Assembly (NCBI GenBank): GCA_963739975.1
Contig: CAVUCK010000012.1
Location: 372,001 to 436,000, forward strand
Source: JALZMG01 sp963739975
Lineage (GTDB): Bacteria; Actinomycetota; Acidimicrobiia; Acidimicrobiales; Ilumatobacteraceae
Direction: 5' to 3'
DNA length: 64,000 bases
Shown: piece after piece, positions 35,050 through 43,873 of the stretch
Numbering within the stretch: the first letter of the stretch is position 1
How the letters are laid out: each line of letters begins with the position of its first letter
Notes under the pieces: model-generated
Database searches by the model: none
Told to the model about the DNA's origin: nothing
What the model saw: only the letters and a program-made list of their open reading frames with translations
Translations under genes and position numbers: made by a program

Positions 35050-35934
35050 GTGAACTACCGTCCGATCCCCGTGCGCCGGCTGCTCGTCACCCTTCCCGTC
35101 CTGCCCGTCCTGCTGCTCGCCGCTTGTGGCGACGACAGTGCGGAGCCGCTCGACACACCACCGCCGGCCACCGAGGCACCGTCGACGAGCGCACCCCCGA
35201 CGTCGGCGTCCGGCGGCGGCACGTTCGAGTACGCCACCGGCGCTGATGACGTCGTCATCGACGTCACCCTCGAAGGGGGGTTCGTGCCGTCGGTCGCCTT
35301 CTCGACGACGCCCGTCGCCGTCGTCACCGGCGACGGTCGGGTCCTGACGACCGGACCGACGACGATGGAGTACCCGGGGCGACTGCTGCCCAACGTCCTG
35401 CAGCAGTCGATCACCGTCGTCGGGATCGAGGAGCTGCTGGCTCGCGCCGACGAGCTCGGCCTGCTCGCCGACGTCGAGTACGCGACCAAGGACAACATCG
35501 CCGACGCGCCGACGACCGTGGTCACGATCACCGTCGACGGCGAGACGTACACGCACTCGGCCTACGCCCTCGACCTGGAACCCGAGACGGACCCGGCCCG
35601 CCGTGCGCTGTCGGACTTCGTGGCGCTGATGACCGACCTGTCCGGGACCATCGGCGATGCCGTCGGGCCCGAGGAGCCGTACGTCGCCGACGCCTACCTC
35701 GTGCAGGCCGAGGTGATCGACCCGGCGACGATGACGTTCGACGTCGAACCGACGATCGTCGCGTGGCCGGCCGACTCGCCGGTGCGGTTGGCCGACGTCG
35801 GGGAGTGCGCCGAGATCCCGGCCGCCGCCGTGGAGAGCGTCTTCGCCGACGCCACGGTGCTCACGTTCTTCGAGGAGGCCGACGTCACCTACCAGGTGTC
35901 GGTCGTTCCGAAGTACGCCGGCCGGGCCTGCTGA
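35050..35934 (+). CDS. secreted lipoprotein, function unknown
   Basis: 294 residues from GTG 35050. Signal peptide with a lipobox LLAAC near residue 26, then a Thr/Pro/Ser-rich linker to about residue 55. The mature domain has alternating strands (YATGADDVVIDVTLEGGF, TTVVTITVDGETYTHSAYA) and a Cys pair (GECAEI and GRAC at the C-terminus) likely to form a disulfide. No named domain recognised. The start lies right at the edge of the repeat array, so its promoter must be inside the repeats. Confidence 0.75.
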   Translation: MNYRPIPVRRLLVTLPVLPVLLLAACGDDSAEPLDTPPPATEAPSTSAPPTSASGGGTFEYATGADDVVIDVTLEGGFVPSVAFSTTPVAVVTGDGRVLTTGPTTMEYPGRLLPNVLQQSITVVGIEELLARADELGLLADVEYATKDNIADAPTTVVTITVDGETYTHSAYALDLEPETDPARRALSDFVALMTDLSGTIGDAVGPEEPYVADAYLVQAEVIDPATMTFDVEPTIVAWPADSPVRLADVGECAEIPAAAVESVFADATVLTFFEEADVTYQVSVVPKYAGRAC

Positions 35935-35946
35935 GGACGACGGAGC

Positions 35947-38223
35947 TCAGTCGGGCGGCGGGGCGGCCAGGGCGGGGAGCAGGCTGGCCTCGAGCAGCGG
36001 ACGGAACCACGAGGCGGCGACGGTCGACAGATGGGTGCTGTCCCGGTACAGGAGGATGTCGCCGATCATCAGCGGACACCCGGTCGGCGTGCACAGCCAG
36101 CTCGTCGTGTCGACGAACGTTGCGCCCACATCCGTCGCGACGCGTCGCTCGACGTCGATCCGTCCGCTGGCGACGACGTCCTCCGGAACGGCCGCGCACT
36201 CGTTGGCCGAGCGAAGGTGGTTGGACAGGCAGGCCGCCGGGCCGGTCGACGACGGCGGGTTGTCGCCGAGCACGACCGCCCGGTCCGTGAGCGGCGCCAA
36301 GCGCGACATCGTCTCGGTGAGCCCGGCCGACCAGTCGGCGTCGGAGTTCGGGTAGCCCGACCATGCGCTGACCACCGTCAGGTCCGGTTGCTCGGCGGCG
36401 ATGATCTCCAGTGCCCGGTCGCGCCAGATCGGGCACGTCCGGGCCAAGGTGTTGGTCGGGATGCTGACCGCCGCGGTCGGACACCCGCCCTTGACCAGCA
36501 CCACGAGCTCGAACTGGCCGGCCTCGGCCATCTCGATCAGGGGCGGCGACCACTGGGCGGCGTGCGAGTCGCCGTACAGGACGACCTTGGTCGGCGTCGC
36601 TGGGTCGCCGTAGCGGCACGGGTTGGGCTCCTCGACGACGCCGATGGCGACGCAGTCGTCGGCGTACACCGGCGCCCGGTCACCCGTCGCCGTGGACAAC
36701 GACGGTCGCAGGTTCGTCGGCACGTCGGTGGCGGCCAGGCCGGCCGTCAGCACCTCCTGGTTCGAGGCCAGCAGCGCCGCCAGATCCGTCCCGTCGAGCG
36801 GGGGCAATGTCACTGGTCCGCCCGCCACGGCCGTGGTCGAGGGAGTCGGCGTCAGCCCCGGCGGGGCCACCGCCACGTTCGCTGGACCCGGCGCGACCGG
36901 TGCCAGCGGCGACGTCGGGTCGTCGTCGGTGGCCAGGACGGGCGCCGCTGCCACCCGGTCGGTCTCCAACGCCGGGACGAGCGCGCTCGACGTCCACCCC
37001 ACGATCAAGGCCAGCGCACCGAGGGCGGCGCCCATCGCCAAGCCGCGCTTGGGCCGGATCGCCAGCCACGACGAGTGGCGCACCGGGTCCTCGATGAAGC
37101 GCACGGAGATGGCTGCCAGCCCGATCGAACCGAGGACCACAGCGAGTCTCGTCGGCAGCGGCAGCGGGCCGAACCGAGCCTCGGCCAGCACCAGCGCCGG
37201 CCAGTGCCAGAGGTAGATGGCGTAGGAGTGCCGCCCCATCCACTGCATCGGCGGCAGGCGGAGGAAGCAGATCGGCCCGTGGCGATCGGCCCCCTGCCCG
37301 CCGGCGACGATGATCAGCACCGTCGACAGGACCGGCAGCAGCGTTGCCAGCCCCGGGAAGGCGGTCGACGTGTCGTAGGTCGTGACGGCGACGGCGATGC
37401 CGATGACGCCGAGCCAACCGAGCACGGCGCGGAACACGGGAGCCACCAGAAAGATCGCCGTTCCGACGACGGCGAGGGCGGCACCGGCGAGCAGCTCCCC
37501 CATGCGCGTCGGCAGCGTGTAGAAGGCCCACGTCGGTGCGGCGTCGGTGAGCCACGCCGACAGGGCGAACGACACGCAGCCGATGCCGAGCACGAGCCCG
37601 AGCAGGAAGCGCCGGAACTGGCCGGGCCGGCGGGTGGCGGCAACCAACAGGGCCGGCCACACCAGGTAGAACTGCTCCTCGACGGCCAATGACCAGAAGT
37701 GCAGCAACGGCGACGGCGAGGTCTCGGCCAGCTGGGCGCCGAAGTAGTCGCCGAGCTGGTTGGCGAACACGAAGTTGACGACGAACGTGGCCGAGGCCGC
37801 AGCGTCGACGGCCAGGGCCCGCTGATCGAGCGGCGGGAGCATCCAGTGGGCGGCGATCACCGTGACGACCAGCACGAGGCACGACGCCGGCAGCAAGCGT
37901 CGGGCGCGACGGGCCCAGAACGCCTTGAGTGAGACGGTCCCAGTCGCCGCCAGCTCGCGCAGCAGCAACCGGGTGATGAGGAAGCCGGACAGGACGAAGA
38001 ACACGTCGACGCCGACGAAGCCGCCGTCGAACCCGGCCACCCGGGCGTGGAAGAGCAGCACGGCCACGACGGCCAGCGCCCGCAGGCCCTCGACGTCAGG
38101 GCGGAACGCGTTGTCGGCGACCCGGACCAGCGACAGCCGCACGGCGAGGCGGCGGATGACGAACTGGCCGGCCGGCCCCCGGGTCCGGGGCGCGGGAGAG
38201 AGACCGGTGATCGTCGACGTCAC
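35947..38223 (-). CDS. membrane O-acyltransferase (acyltransferase 3) with C-terminal SGNH domain
   Basis: 758 residues from GTG 38223. The N-terminal half is an acyltransferase-3 domain with about 10-11 membrane helices: RPDVEGLRALAVVAVLLFH, GGFVGVDVFFVLSGFLIT, and SLAVEEQFYLVWP. The C-terminal half is extracytoplasmic and contains the SGNH blocks (VVLYGDSHAAQW and a late DSTHLS). These OafA/PatA-like proteins acetylate cell-surface polysaccharides, the SGNH part completing transfer outside the membrane. Convergent with the lipoprotein gene, 12 nt apart. Confidence 0.9.
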   Translation of the reverse strand: MTSTITGLSPAPRTRGPAGQFVIRRLAVRLSLVRVADNAFRPDVEGLRALAVVAVLLFHARVAGFDGGFVGVDVFFVLSGFLITRLLLRELAATGTVSLKAFWARRARRLLPASCLVLVVTVIAAHWMLPPLDQRALAVDAAASATFVVNFVFANQLGDYFGAQLAETSPSPLLHFWSLAVEEQFYLVWPALLVAATRRPGQFRRFLLGLVLGIGCVSFALSAWLTDAAPTWAFYTLPTRMGELLAGAALAVVGTAIFLVAPVFRAVLGWLGVIGIAVAVTTYDTSTAFPGLATLLPVLSTVLIIVAGGQGADRHGPICFLRLPPMQWMGRHSYAIYLWHWPALVLAEARFGPLPLPTRLAVVLGSIGLAAISVRFIEDPVRHSSWLAIRPKRGLAMGAALGALALIVGWTSSALVPALETDRVAAAPVLATDDDPTSPLAPVAPGPANVAVAPPGLTPTPSTTAVAGGPVTLPPLDGTDLAALLASNQEVLTAGLAATDVPTNLRPSLSTATGDRAPVYADDCVAIGVVEEPNPCRYGDPATPTKVVLYGDSHAAQWSPPLIEMAEAGQFELVVLVKGGCPTAAVSIPTNTLARTCPIWRDRALEIIAAEQPDLTVVSAWSGYPNSDADWSAGLTETMSRLAPLTDRAVVLGDNPPSSTGPAACLSNHLRSANECAAVPEDVVASGRIDVERRVATDVGATFVDTTSWLCTPTGCPLMIGDILLYRDSTHLSTVAASWFRPLLEASLLPALAAPPPD

Positions 38224-38281
38224 TCGGCGGGGACAGTAACGGACGCCCGCCGGGCCGATCGTGGATGCTCGTCGGCGGGCG

Positions 38282-38908
38282 TTAGACACCCAGTTCGACG
38301 GCCTTGGCCTCGATGCCGGGGCGTTCCGCGCCGATCGTCGTCGACTCGCCGTGCCCCGTGTGCACGACCGTTTCGTCCGGCAGCGCCAGCAGGCGTTCCT
38401 GGATCGAGCGGACGATGGTCGGCTCGTCGCTGAAGCTGCGGCCCGTCGCCCCCGGCCCGCCGCAGAACAGGGTGTCGCCCGAGAACACCATGGCGCCTTC
38501 GACGTCGTGGAAGCAGCAGCACCCCGGCGAGTGGCCGGGCGTGTGGAGGACGGCCAGCCGATGCGGGCCGGCGTCGACGACCTCGCCGGGCTGCGTGGCG
38601 TGATCGGGCGACTCGCCCGGCCACACGACGTCCCACAGCATTCGGTCGGCGTCGTGCAACCAGATCGGCGCATCCACCGCATCGCGCAGCGGGACGGCGG
38701 CGTTGATGTGGTCGTTGTGGCCGTGGGTCAGCACGATCGCCCGCACCCGCCTGCCGTTGACGGCGTCGACGATGGCCTGGTGATCGTGGGCGGCGTCGAA
38801 CACGACGACCTGGCGGTCGTCGCCGACGAGCCAGATGTTGTTCGTCACCTCCCACTCCCCGCCGTCGAGGGCGAAGATCCCGTCGGTGGTGACGAGCTCG
38901 ACCGGCAT
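38282..38908 (-). CDS. metallo-beta-lactamase fold hydrolase paired with MscR
   Basis: 208 residues from ATG 38908, which overlaps the mscR stop by one base. The MBL metal motif is THGHNDH; further ligands lie in LHTPGHSPGC, FSGDTLF and HTGHG. It fits the glyoxalase II-like group. In mycobacteria the same family gene directly follows mscR, so it probably hydrolyses the S-formyl- or related mycothiol product of formaldehyde oxidation (inference from context). Confidence 0.88.
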   Translation of the reverse strand: MPVELVTTDGIFALDGGEWEVTNNIWLVGDDRQVVVFDAAHDHQAIVDAVNGRRVRAIVLTHGHNDHINAAVPLRDAVDAPIWLHDADRMLWDVVWPGESPDHATQPGEVVDAGPHRLAVLHTPGHSPGCCCFHDVEGAMVFSGDTLFCGGPGATGRSFSDEPTIVRSIQERLLALPDETVVHTGHGESTTIGAERPGIEAKAVELGV

Positions 38909-39993
38909 CAGAGAACGACGACGGAGCGCAGGACCTCGCCCGCCTCCATCTTGTGGAACGCCGCCTCGATGTCGTCGAGGGCGATCTCCTCGCTGACGAA
39001 CCGGTCGAGGTCGAGCCGACCCTGGCGGTACAGGTCGATGAGCATCGGGAAGTCCCGCGACGGCAGGCAGTCGCCGTACCAGCTCGACTTGAGGGCGCCG
39101 CCCCGTCCGAACAGCTCGATGAACGGGAGCTCGATGACGTCGGTCGGCCGGGGCACCCCGACGAGCACCACGGTGCCGGCGAGGTCCCGGGCCTCGAAGG
39201 CCTGGCGATAGACGGTCGGGTTGCCGATCGCCTCGATGCACACGTCAGCACCGAACCCGCCGGTGACCGACTTGACGAACTCGACCGGGTCGGCTTGCGT
39301 GGAGTTGCAGGTGTGGGTGGCGCCGAAGTCCTCGGCCCACGCCAGCTTGCGGTCATCGATGTCGATGCCGATGATCGTGGTCGCGCCGGCCAGCGCGGCG
39401 CCGGCGATCGCCGCGTCGCCGACCCCGCCGCACCCGAACACGGCGACCGACTGGCCGCGGCGCACGCCACCGGTGTTCATCGCCGCCCCGAGCCCGGCCA
39501 TGACGCCGCAGCCCAGCAGCCCGGCGGCCGTCGGCGGCGCTGCCGGGTCGATCTTCGTGCACTGCCCGGCGGCGACGAGCGTCTTGTCGGCGAAGGCGCC
39601 GATCCCGAGCGCCGGGGACAGCTCGGTGCCGTCCTCCAGCGTCATCTTCTGCGTCGCGTTGTGGGTGTTGAAGCAGTACCACGGCTGGCCCCGCCGGCAG
39701 GCCCGGCACTCGCCGCAGACCGCCCGCCAGTTGAGGACGACGTAGTCGCCCGCGGCGAGGTCGGTGACACCCTCGCCCACGGCTTCGACGACGCCGGCCG
39801 CCTCGTGGCCGAGGAGGAACGGGAAGTCGTCGTTGATCCCGCCCTCGCGGTAGTGCAGGTCGGTGTGGCACACCCCGCAGGCCTGGATCTTCACCACGGC
39901 CTCCCCAGGGCCGGGATCGGGGATGACGATGGTCTCGATGCTCACCGGCTCGCCCTTGGCCCGGGCCACGACGCCGCGTACGTGTTGTGACAT
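38908..39993 (-). CDS. mscR: S-(hydroxymethyl)mycothiol dehydrogenase
   Basis: 361 residues from the ATG at 39993 (MSQHVRGVVAR), the same length as the mycobacterial enzyme; two earlier ATGs are possible. Zinc-dependent alcohol dehydrogenase motifs: catalytic ACGVCHTDLH and GHEAAG, structural zinc CGECRACRRGQPWYC, NAD-binding VFGCGGVGDAA. The mycothiol-type family oxidises the formaldehyde-mycothiol adduct and also reduces S-nitrosomycothiol. It implies the host makes mycothiol, an actinobacterial thiol. Confidence 0.9.
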   Translation of the reverse strand: MSQHVRGVVARAKGEPVSIETIVIPDPGPGEAVVKIQACGVCHTDLHYREGGINDDFPFLLGHEAAGVVEAVGEGVTDLAAGDYVVLNWRAVCGECRACRRGQPWYCFNTHNATQKMTLEDGTELSPALGIGAFADKTLVAAGQCTKIDPAAPPTAAGLLGCGVMAGLGAAMNTGGVRRGQSVAVFGCGGVGDAAIAGAALAGATTIIGIDIDDRKLAWAEDFGATHTCNSTQADPVEFVKSVTGGFGADVCIEAIGNPTVYRQAFEARDLAGTVVLVGVPRPTDVIELPFIELFGRGGALKSSWYGDCLPSRDFPMLIDLYRQGRLDLDRFVSEEIALDDIEAAFHKMEAGEVLRSVVVL

Positions 39994-40028
39994 GGCCGCC
40001 ATGATGCCCGCTCGCCCCACCCCCACAA

Positions 40029-40152
40029 GTTCTCAAGCGTTTTCAGGGCCCAGATCTGGGCCTGAATCGTCAGGAGAACCGGCGCGCTCGCGCTGCTTGC
40101 AAGTCTTCTGACGAATTGGGCCCATTTGTGGGCCCTGAAAACGCTTGAGAAC
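40029..40152. terminator. 24-bp perfect inverted repeat with complex interior, after nucS
   Basis: The arms at 40029-40052 and 40129-40152 are exact reverse complements (outer end GTTCTCAAGCG, inner end GGGCCCA). The interior holds a second, imperfect pair around GAATCGTCAGGAG (about 40063) and CTTCTGACGAATT (about 40105), and a duplicated GGGCCCA. It lies 5 nt after the nucS stop. It is the longest of the hairpins here and could alternatively be a small mobile element. Confidence 0.6.
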
Positions 40153-40157
40153 CTGGG

Positions 40158-40817
40158 TCAGAAGAGGCGGAGGTCCTGGGGGGCGAGGCCGCGGAGGGTG
40201 TCGTAGTCGACCTCGACCCAGCGGTAGCCGCGGGCCTCGGCCAGCACCCGGGCCTGGGGCTTGACGACCTGGGCCACGAACACGCCGCGCACCGTCCCGA
40301 GCGTCGAGTCGAGGTGCAGTCGCTCGATGTACCGGCCGAGCTGCTCGACGCCGTCGATCTCGCCGCGCCGCTTGACCTCGATCGCCACCACGTGCCCGTC
40401 GGCGTCGCGGCACACCAGGTCGATCGGGCCGATCGCTGTCGGGTACTCCCGGCGCACGAGCGTGAACCCGTCCTCGATGGCGTGCGGCGTGGCCGCCAGC
40501 AGCTCCTGGAGGTGGGCCTCGACGCCGTCCTTCTGCAGCCCGGGGTCGATCCCGAGGTCATGGACAGCGTCGGCGTGCACCTCGTGCAGGCTGATCGTGA
40601 GCTGCTCGCCCTTGGGGTTCGTCACGATCCACTCGTCCGGCCCCTCGACCAGCACGTTCGGCGCGTTCATCCAGTTCAGCGGCTTGTACGCCCCGCCGTC
40701 GGCGTGGATCGCCACGCAGCCGTCGGCCTTGACCATGATCAGCCGCCGCGCCGCCGGCAGGTGGGCCGAGAGCCGTCCGGCGTAGTCCACGGAGCACGTG
40801 GCGATCACGAGGCGCAC
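40158..40817 (-). CDS. nucS: mismatch-specific endonuclease NucS (EndoMS)
   Basis: 219 residues from GTG 40817. The N-terminal DNA-binding domain runs to about 105. The C-terminal RecB-like nuclease domain has the catalytic residues in GPIDLVCRD and AIEVKRRG, with GVEQLGRYIERL after. NucS provides non-canonical mismatch repair in actinobacteria and archaea lacking MutS/MutL, cutting both strands at mismatches with the beta clamp. The C-terminal DLRLF is a plausible clamp-binding peptide. TATCGT lies 8 nt before the start. Confidence 0.94.
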   Translation of the reverse strand: MRLVIATCSVDYAGRLSAHLPAARRLIMVKADGCVAIHADGGAYKPLNWMNAPNVLVEGPDEWIVTNPKGEQLTISLHEVHADAVHDLGIDPGLQKDGVEAHLQELLAATPHAIEDGFTLVRREYPTAIGPIDLVCRDADGHVVAIEVKRRGEIDGVEQLGRYIERLHLDSTLGTVRGVFVAQVVKPQARVLAEARGYRWVEVDYDTLRGLAPQDLRLF

Positions 40818-40825
40818 GGCGGCCG

Positions 40826-40831
40826 ACGATA
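40826..40831 (-). promoter_or_regulatory. putative -10 hexamer (leaderless) of nucS
   Basis: TATCGT on the minus strand, 8 nt before the GTG at 40817. Confidence 0.4.
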
Positions 40832-40895
40832 GGTCGATGCCGTTCTGGCCGGCGCGATCGACCGCTGTGAGTCGTTTGCGACGGCCAGAACCTGG

Positions 40896-42065
40896 TCAGT
40901 GGCTGCGCGGGAGGCCGAGGACGTGCTGGGCGACGTAGGCCAGCACCAGCTCCTGGCTGATCGGGGCGATGCGCGGCAGGCGGGCCTCGCGGAAGTAGCG
41001 CTCGACGTGGTACTCCCGGGCGTAGCCGAACCCGCCGAACGTCTGGACGGCCCGGTCGGCGGCGAAGAACCCGGCCTCGGCGGCCAGGTACTTGGCAAGG
41101 TTGGCCTCCTCGCCGCACGGCGCGCCGGCGTCGATCAGCTCGCCGGCCTCGCGCACCATCAACCCCGCCGCCCGCAGCTTGGCGTGGGCCTCGGCCAGCG
41201 GGAAGGCGATGCCCTGGTTCTGCCCGATCGGCCGGTCGAACACGACCCGCTCCCGGGCGTACTCGACGGCCCGGCGCAGCGCTGCCCGCCCGATGCCGAG
41301 CGCCTCGGCGGCGACGAGGATGCGCTCGGCGTTGAGCCCGTCGAGCAGGTAGCGGAACCCGTGGCCCTCCTCGCCGACCCGGTCCTCGACCGGTACCTCC
41401 ACGTCGTCGTAGGTGGTCTCGCACGATGCCACCGCGTTGCGGCCGAGCTTGTCGATCGGCCGGGCGTCGACGCCGGCGGCGTGCCGATCGACGAGCAACA
41501 ACGTCATCCCATCGGTCGGCCGGACGCAGTCCTCCCGGCGGGCGGTGCGCGTCAGCAGCAAGATCCGGTCGGCCTCGAGCGCCTTGCTCGTCCACACCTT
41601 GCGCCCGTTGACCACGTAGTGGTCGCCGTCACGGACGGCGCGGGTCGTGATCCGCGACGTGTCCGTCCCGGCATCGGGCTCCGTCACGCCGAAGGCGACG
41701 TGCAGCGACCCGTCGGCCACGGCCGGCAGGAACCGCTGGCGCATCGCCTCGCTGCCGTGCACGACGACCGGGTGCATCCCGAAGATCGACAGGTGGATGG
41801 CCGACGCGCCGTTCATGCAGGCGCCGGACGCGGCGACCTCCTCGAGCACGGCGGCGGCGTGGCGGATCCCGCGCCCTCCGCCGCCGTAGCGCTCGGGGAT
41901 GGCGATGCCGATCCACCCGCCGGTTGCCATCGCGCCGTAGAACTCCCACGGGAAGCGGTGCTCGGCGTCACACGCCGACCAGTACTCGTCGTCGAACTTG
42001 GCGCACACCGCGGCGACGGCGGCGCGGACCTCGGCCAGCTCCTCGGCGTCGTCCCCCCGGCCCAT
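40896..42065 (-). CDS. acyl-CoA dehydrogenase family protein
   Basis: 389 residues. Typical blocks: VAFGVTEPDAGTDTSRI for FAD/substrate binding, VNGRKVWTSKA, and the C-terminal QTFGGFGYAREYHVERYFREAR. The family oxidises acyl-CoA thioesters at the alpha-beta position using FAD and electron-transfer flavoprotein. Substrate chain length cannot be judged. No etf or other beta-oxidation gene is adjacent; an enoyl-CoA hydratase occurs 6 kb away. Confidence 0.9.
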   Translation of the reverse strand: MGRGDDAEELAEVRAAVAAVCAKFDDEYWSACDAEHRFPWEFYGAMATGGWIGIAIPERYGGGGRGIRHAAAVLEEVAASGACMNGASAIHLSIFGMHPVVVHGSEAMRQRFLPAVADGSLHVAFGVTEPDAGTDTSRITTRAVRDGDHYVVNGRKVWTSKALEADRILLLTRTARREDCVRPTDGMTLLLVDRHAAGVDARPIDKLGRNAVASCETTYDDVEVPVEDRVGEEGHGFRYLLDGLNAERILVAAEALGIGRAALRRAVEYARERVVFDRPIGQNQGIAFPLAEAHAKLRAAGLMVREAGELIDAGAPCGEEANLAKYLAAEAGFFAADRAVQTFGGFGYAREYHVERYFREARLPRIAPISQELVLAYVAQHVLGLPRSH

Positions 42066-42101
42066 CGGCGGCAGTCTGCTTGGACACCGCGTTCGCGGGC
42101 G

Positions 42102-42175
42102 ATCTGGGCGCGGAGGTTCCCGAGATCGAGAACCTCCGCGCCCAGATGGCGGTTTGAGAACGTCCGCGCCCAGAT
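42102..42175. terminator. three-part inverted repeat after the UbiB-like gene
   Basis: ATCTGGGCGCGGAGGTTC (42102-42119) pairs with 42130-42147; a third related arm follows at 42156-42175. In the minus direction it starts 17 nt after the UbiB-like stop. Read on that strand it is nearly the same element as 5069-5144. Confidence 0.6.
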
Positions 42176-42192
42176 TGGGGTCGGCGCGGCGG

Positions 42193-43797
42193 TCAGCGGT
42201 TGCGCATGCGGTGCTGGATCAGCGCTCGGCGGGCCTGCAGCTCGCGGTGGGTCAGCCGCACGGTGGTCGGGTCGACGCCGAAGCTGGCCTTGACGCCGGT
42301 CAGGTCGACCTCGATGTCGTTGATGCCGAGCTCACGGCCGAGTTGCTCGCCGTGGCGCTGGGCGAACAGCAACGAGATAGTGGCGATCTCGCCCAGCAGG
42401 TCGAGGTCCGGCGCCAGCCGGGCGATCGCGCCGTCGATGAACACCAGGTTCTTGACGTACAGCATCAGCTCCTTTGGCATCCGCGCCCCGTATCCGAGCA
42501 GCGCCTTGACGACCCGCTGCACCTCCTGCACGAGCTGGTCGCCGGTGAGCGTCGTGGGGTCGATCGGCGCCTGGTCGAGGCCGAGATCGCGCACCACCGC
42601 CCGCAGGTCGGTGTCGTGCGGCAGCGCGCCGAGGTCGCGCAGCGCCGCCATCTGGCCCATCACGTCGTTCGTGGTGGCGCCGAGCATCAGGCGCAGGAAC
42701 GCCACGCGGCGCTCGTCCGTCAGCCGGCCGACGATGCCGAAGTCGAGCAGCGCCGTCCGCCCGTCGGCCATCACGAACAGGTTCCCGCCGTGGAGGTCGC
42801 CGTGGAACGTGCCGGCGATCATCGCTCCCTCCATCAGGGCGATCATCGCCGTCCGCACGACGCCCTCGGTGTCCACCCCGGCGCCGCGGATGCCGGCCAC
42901 GTCGTCGAACTTGAAGCCGTCGAGCCGCTGCATCACCAGCACCCGCCTGGTGACCAGCTCGGGATGGGGCCTCGGGACGACGTAGCCGGTTTGGCCGAGG
43001 TCGTGGAGCATCGTGGCGACGTCGAGCATGTTGGCCGCCTCGACCCGGAAGTCCAGCTCCTCGACGATGGTGTCGGCGAACAGCTCGACCAGCGCCGGCG
43101 GGTTGGCGAGGGCGCTGACGGGGATCCGCCCGACGAGGTGCGGGGCCAGCCACGCCATCGCCCGCAGGTCGATGTGCACGAGGCGGGCGACGGACGGGCG
43201 CTGGACCTTGACGACGACCTCCTCGCCCGAGCGCAGGCACGCCGCGTGCACCTGGGCGATCGACGCCGCGGCGAGCGGCTTGGGGTCGAAGGACCGGAAC
43301 ACCTCGTGGAGGGGGCGCCCGAGATCCTCTTCGACGGTGCGCTGGACGTCGGCGAACGACTCCGCCGGCACCTGGTCGCGGCAGCGTTTGAACTCCTCGA
43401 CCAGCTCGGGCGGGAACACGCCGTCGCCGGACGAGATGATCTGGCCGAGTTTGATGAACGTCGGACCGAGCGCTTCGGCGGCGACGCGCAGGCGCCGCGA
43501 CAGGTCGGCCACGCTGCCGGCACCAGCGTCGGGGACGGCGCCCCGGCGCTTGGCCCGCCGCCGATGCCAGATCCAGGGTGCCACTGCGGCGGCCAGCCGA
43601 GTCGTGACCACCACGCCTCGGCGTCCCGGGGGCAGGCGGCGCGGTTCGATCAGGTCGGGCACCCGCCGGCGGGCGGCCGCCCGCTCCCGATCGGCGACGG
43701 CGCGCCAGCTCAGCGCCTCGCGGTCGAGCACCCACGGCGCCGTCTCGGCGAACGCGCCCCACTCGAGATCGGGGGGGTGCTCGGGCACGCTCGTCAT
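42193..43797 (-). CDS. ABC1/UbiB-family atypical kinase
   Basis: 534 residues from ATG 43797. Family motifs: LGPTFIKLGQIIS, AAASIAQVHAA (the Ala-rich loop that replaces the usual kinase P-loop), VVVKVQRPSV with the ATP lysine, ERRVLVM-like VTRRVLVMQRLDG, FHGDLHGGNLFV (catalytic loop) and ALLDFGIVG (metal-binding DFG). UbiB/COQ8 proteins support isoprenoid quinone biosynthesis or lipid homeostasis. Actinobacteria use menaquinone, so the substrate here is uncertain. Divergent from the MFS exporter. Confidence 0.9.
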   Translation of the reverse strand: MTSVPEHPPDLEWGAFAETAPWVLDREALSWRAVADRERAAARRRVPDLIEPRRLPPGRRGVVVTTRLAAAVAPWIWHRRRAKRRGAVPDAGAGSVADLSRRLRVAAEALGPTFIKLGQIISSGDGVFPPELVEEFKRCRDQVPAESFADVQRTVEEDLGRPLHEVFRSFDPKPLAAASIAQVHAACLRSGEEVVVKVQRPSVARLVHIDLRAMAWLAPHLVGRIPVSALANPPALVELFADTIVEELDFRVEAANMLDVATMLHDLGQTGYVVPRPHPELVTRRVLVMQRLDGFKFDDVAGIRGAGVDTEGVVRTAMIALMEGAMIAGTFHGDLHGGNLFVMADGRTALLDFGIVGRLTDERRVAFLRLMLGATTNDVMGQMAALRDLGALPHDTDLRAVVRDLGLDQAPIDPTTLTGDQLVQEVQRVVKALLGYGARMPKELMLYVKNLVFIDGAIARLAPDLDLLGEIATISLLFAQRHGEQLGRELGINDIEVDLTGVKASFGVDPTTVRLTHRELQARRALIQHRMRNR

Positions 43798-43854
43798 CGC
43801 CGTCCATCATGGCGGCGGCGGGATGCGACGACCACGTCGTCACGGCGGCGGATC

Positions 43855-43868
43855 GGACCGTACGGTCC
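43855..43868. promoter_or_regulatory. 14-bp perfect palindrome, likely operator of the MFS exporter
   Basis: GGACCGTACGGTCC reads the same on both strands. It contains TACGGT (43861-43866), which lies 7 nt before the exporter ATG and fits a leaderless -10, so a bound repressor would block it. TetR-family repressors often control such exporters, but no regulator gene is adjacent. Confidence 0.55.
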
Positions 43869-43873
43869 CCGTG

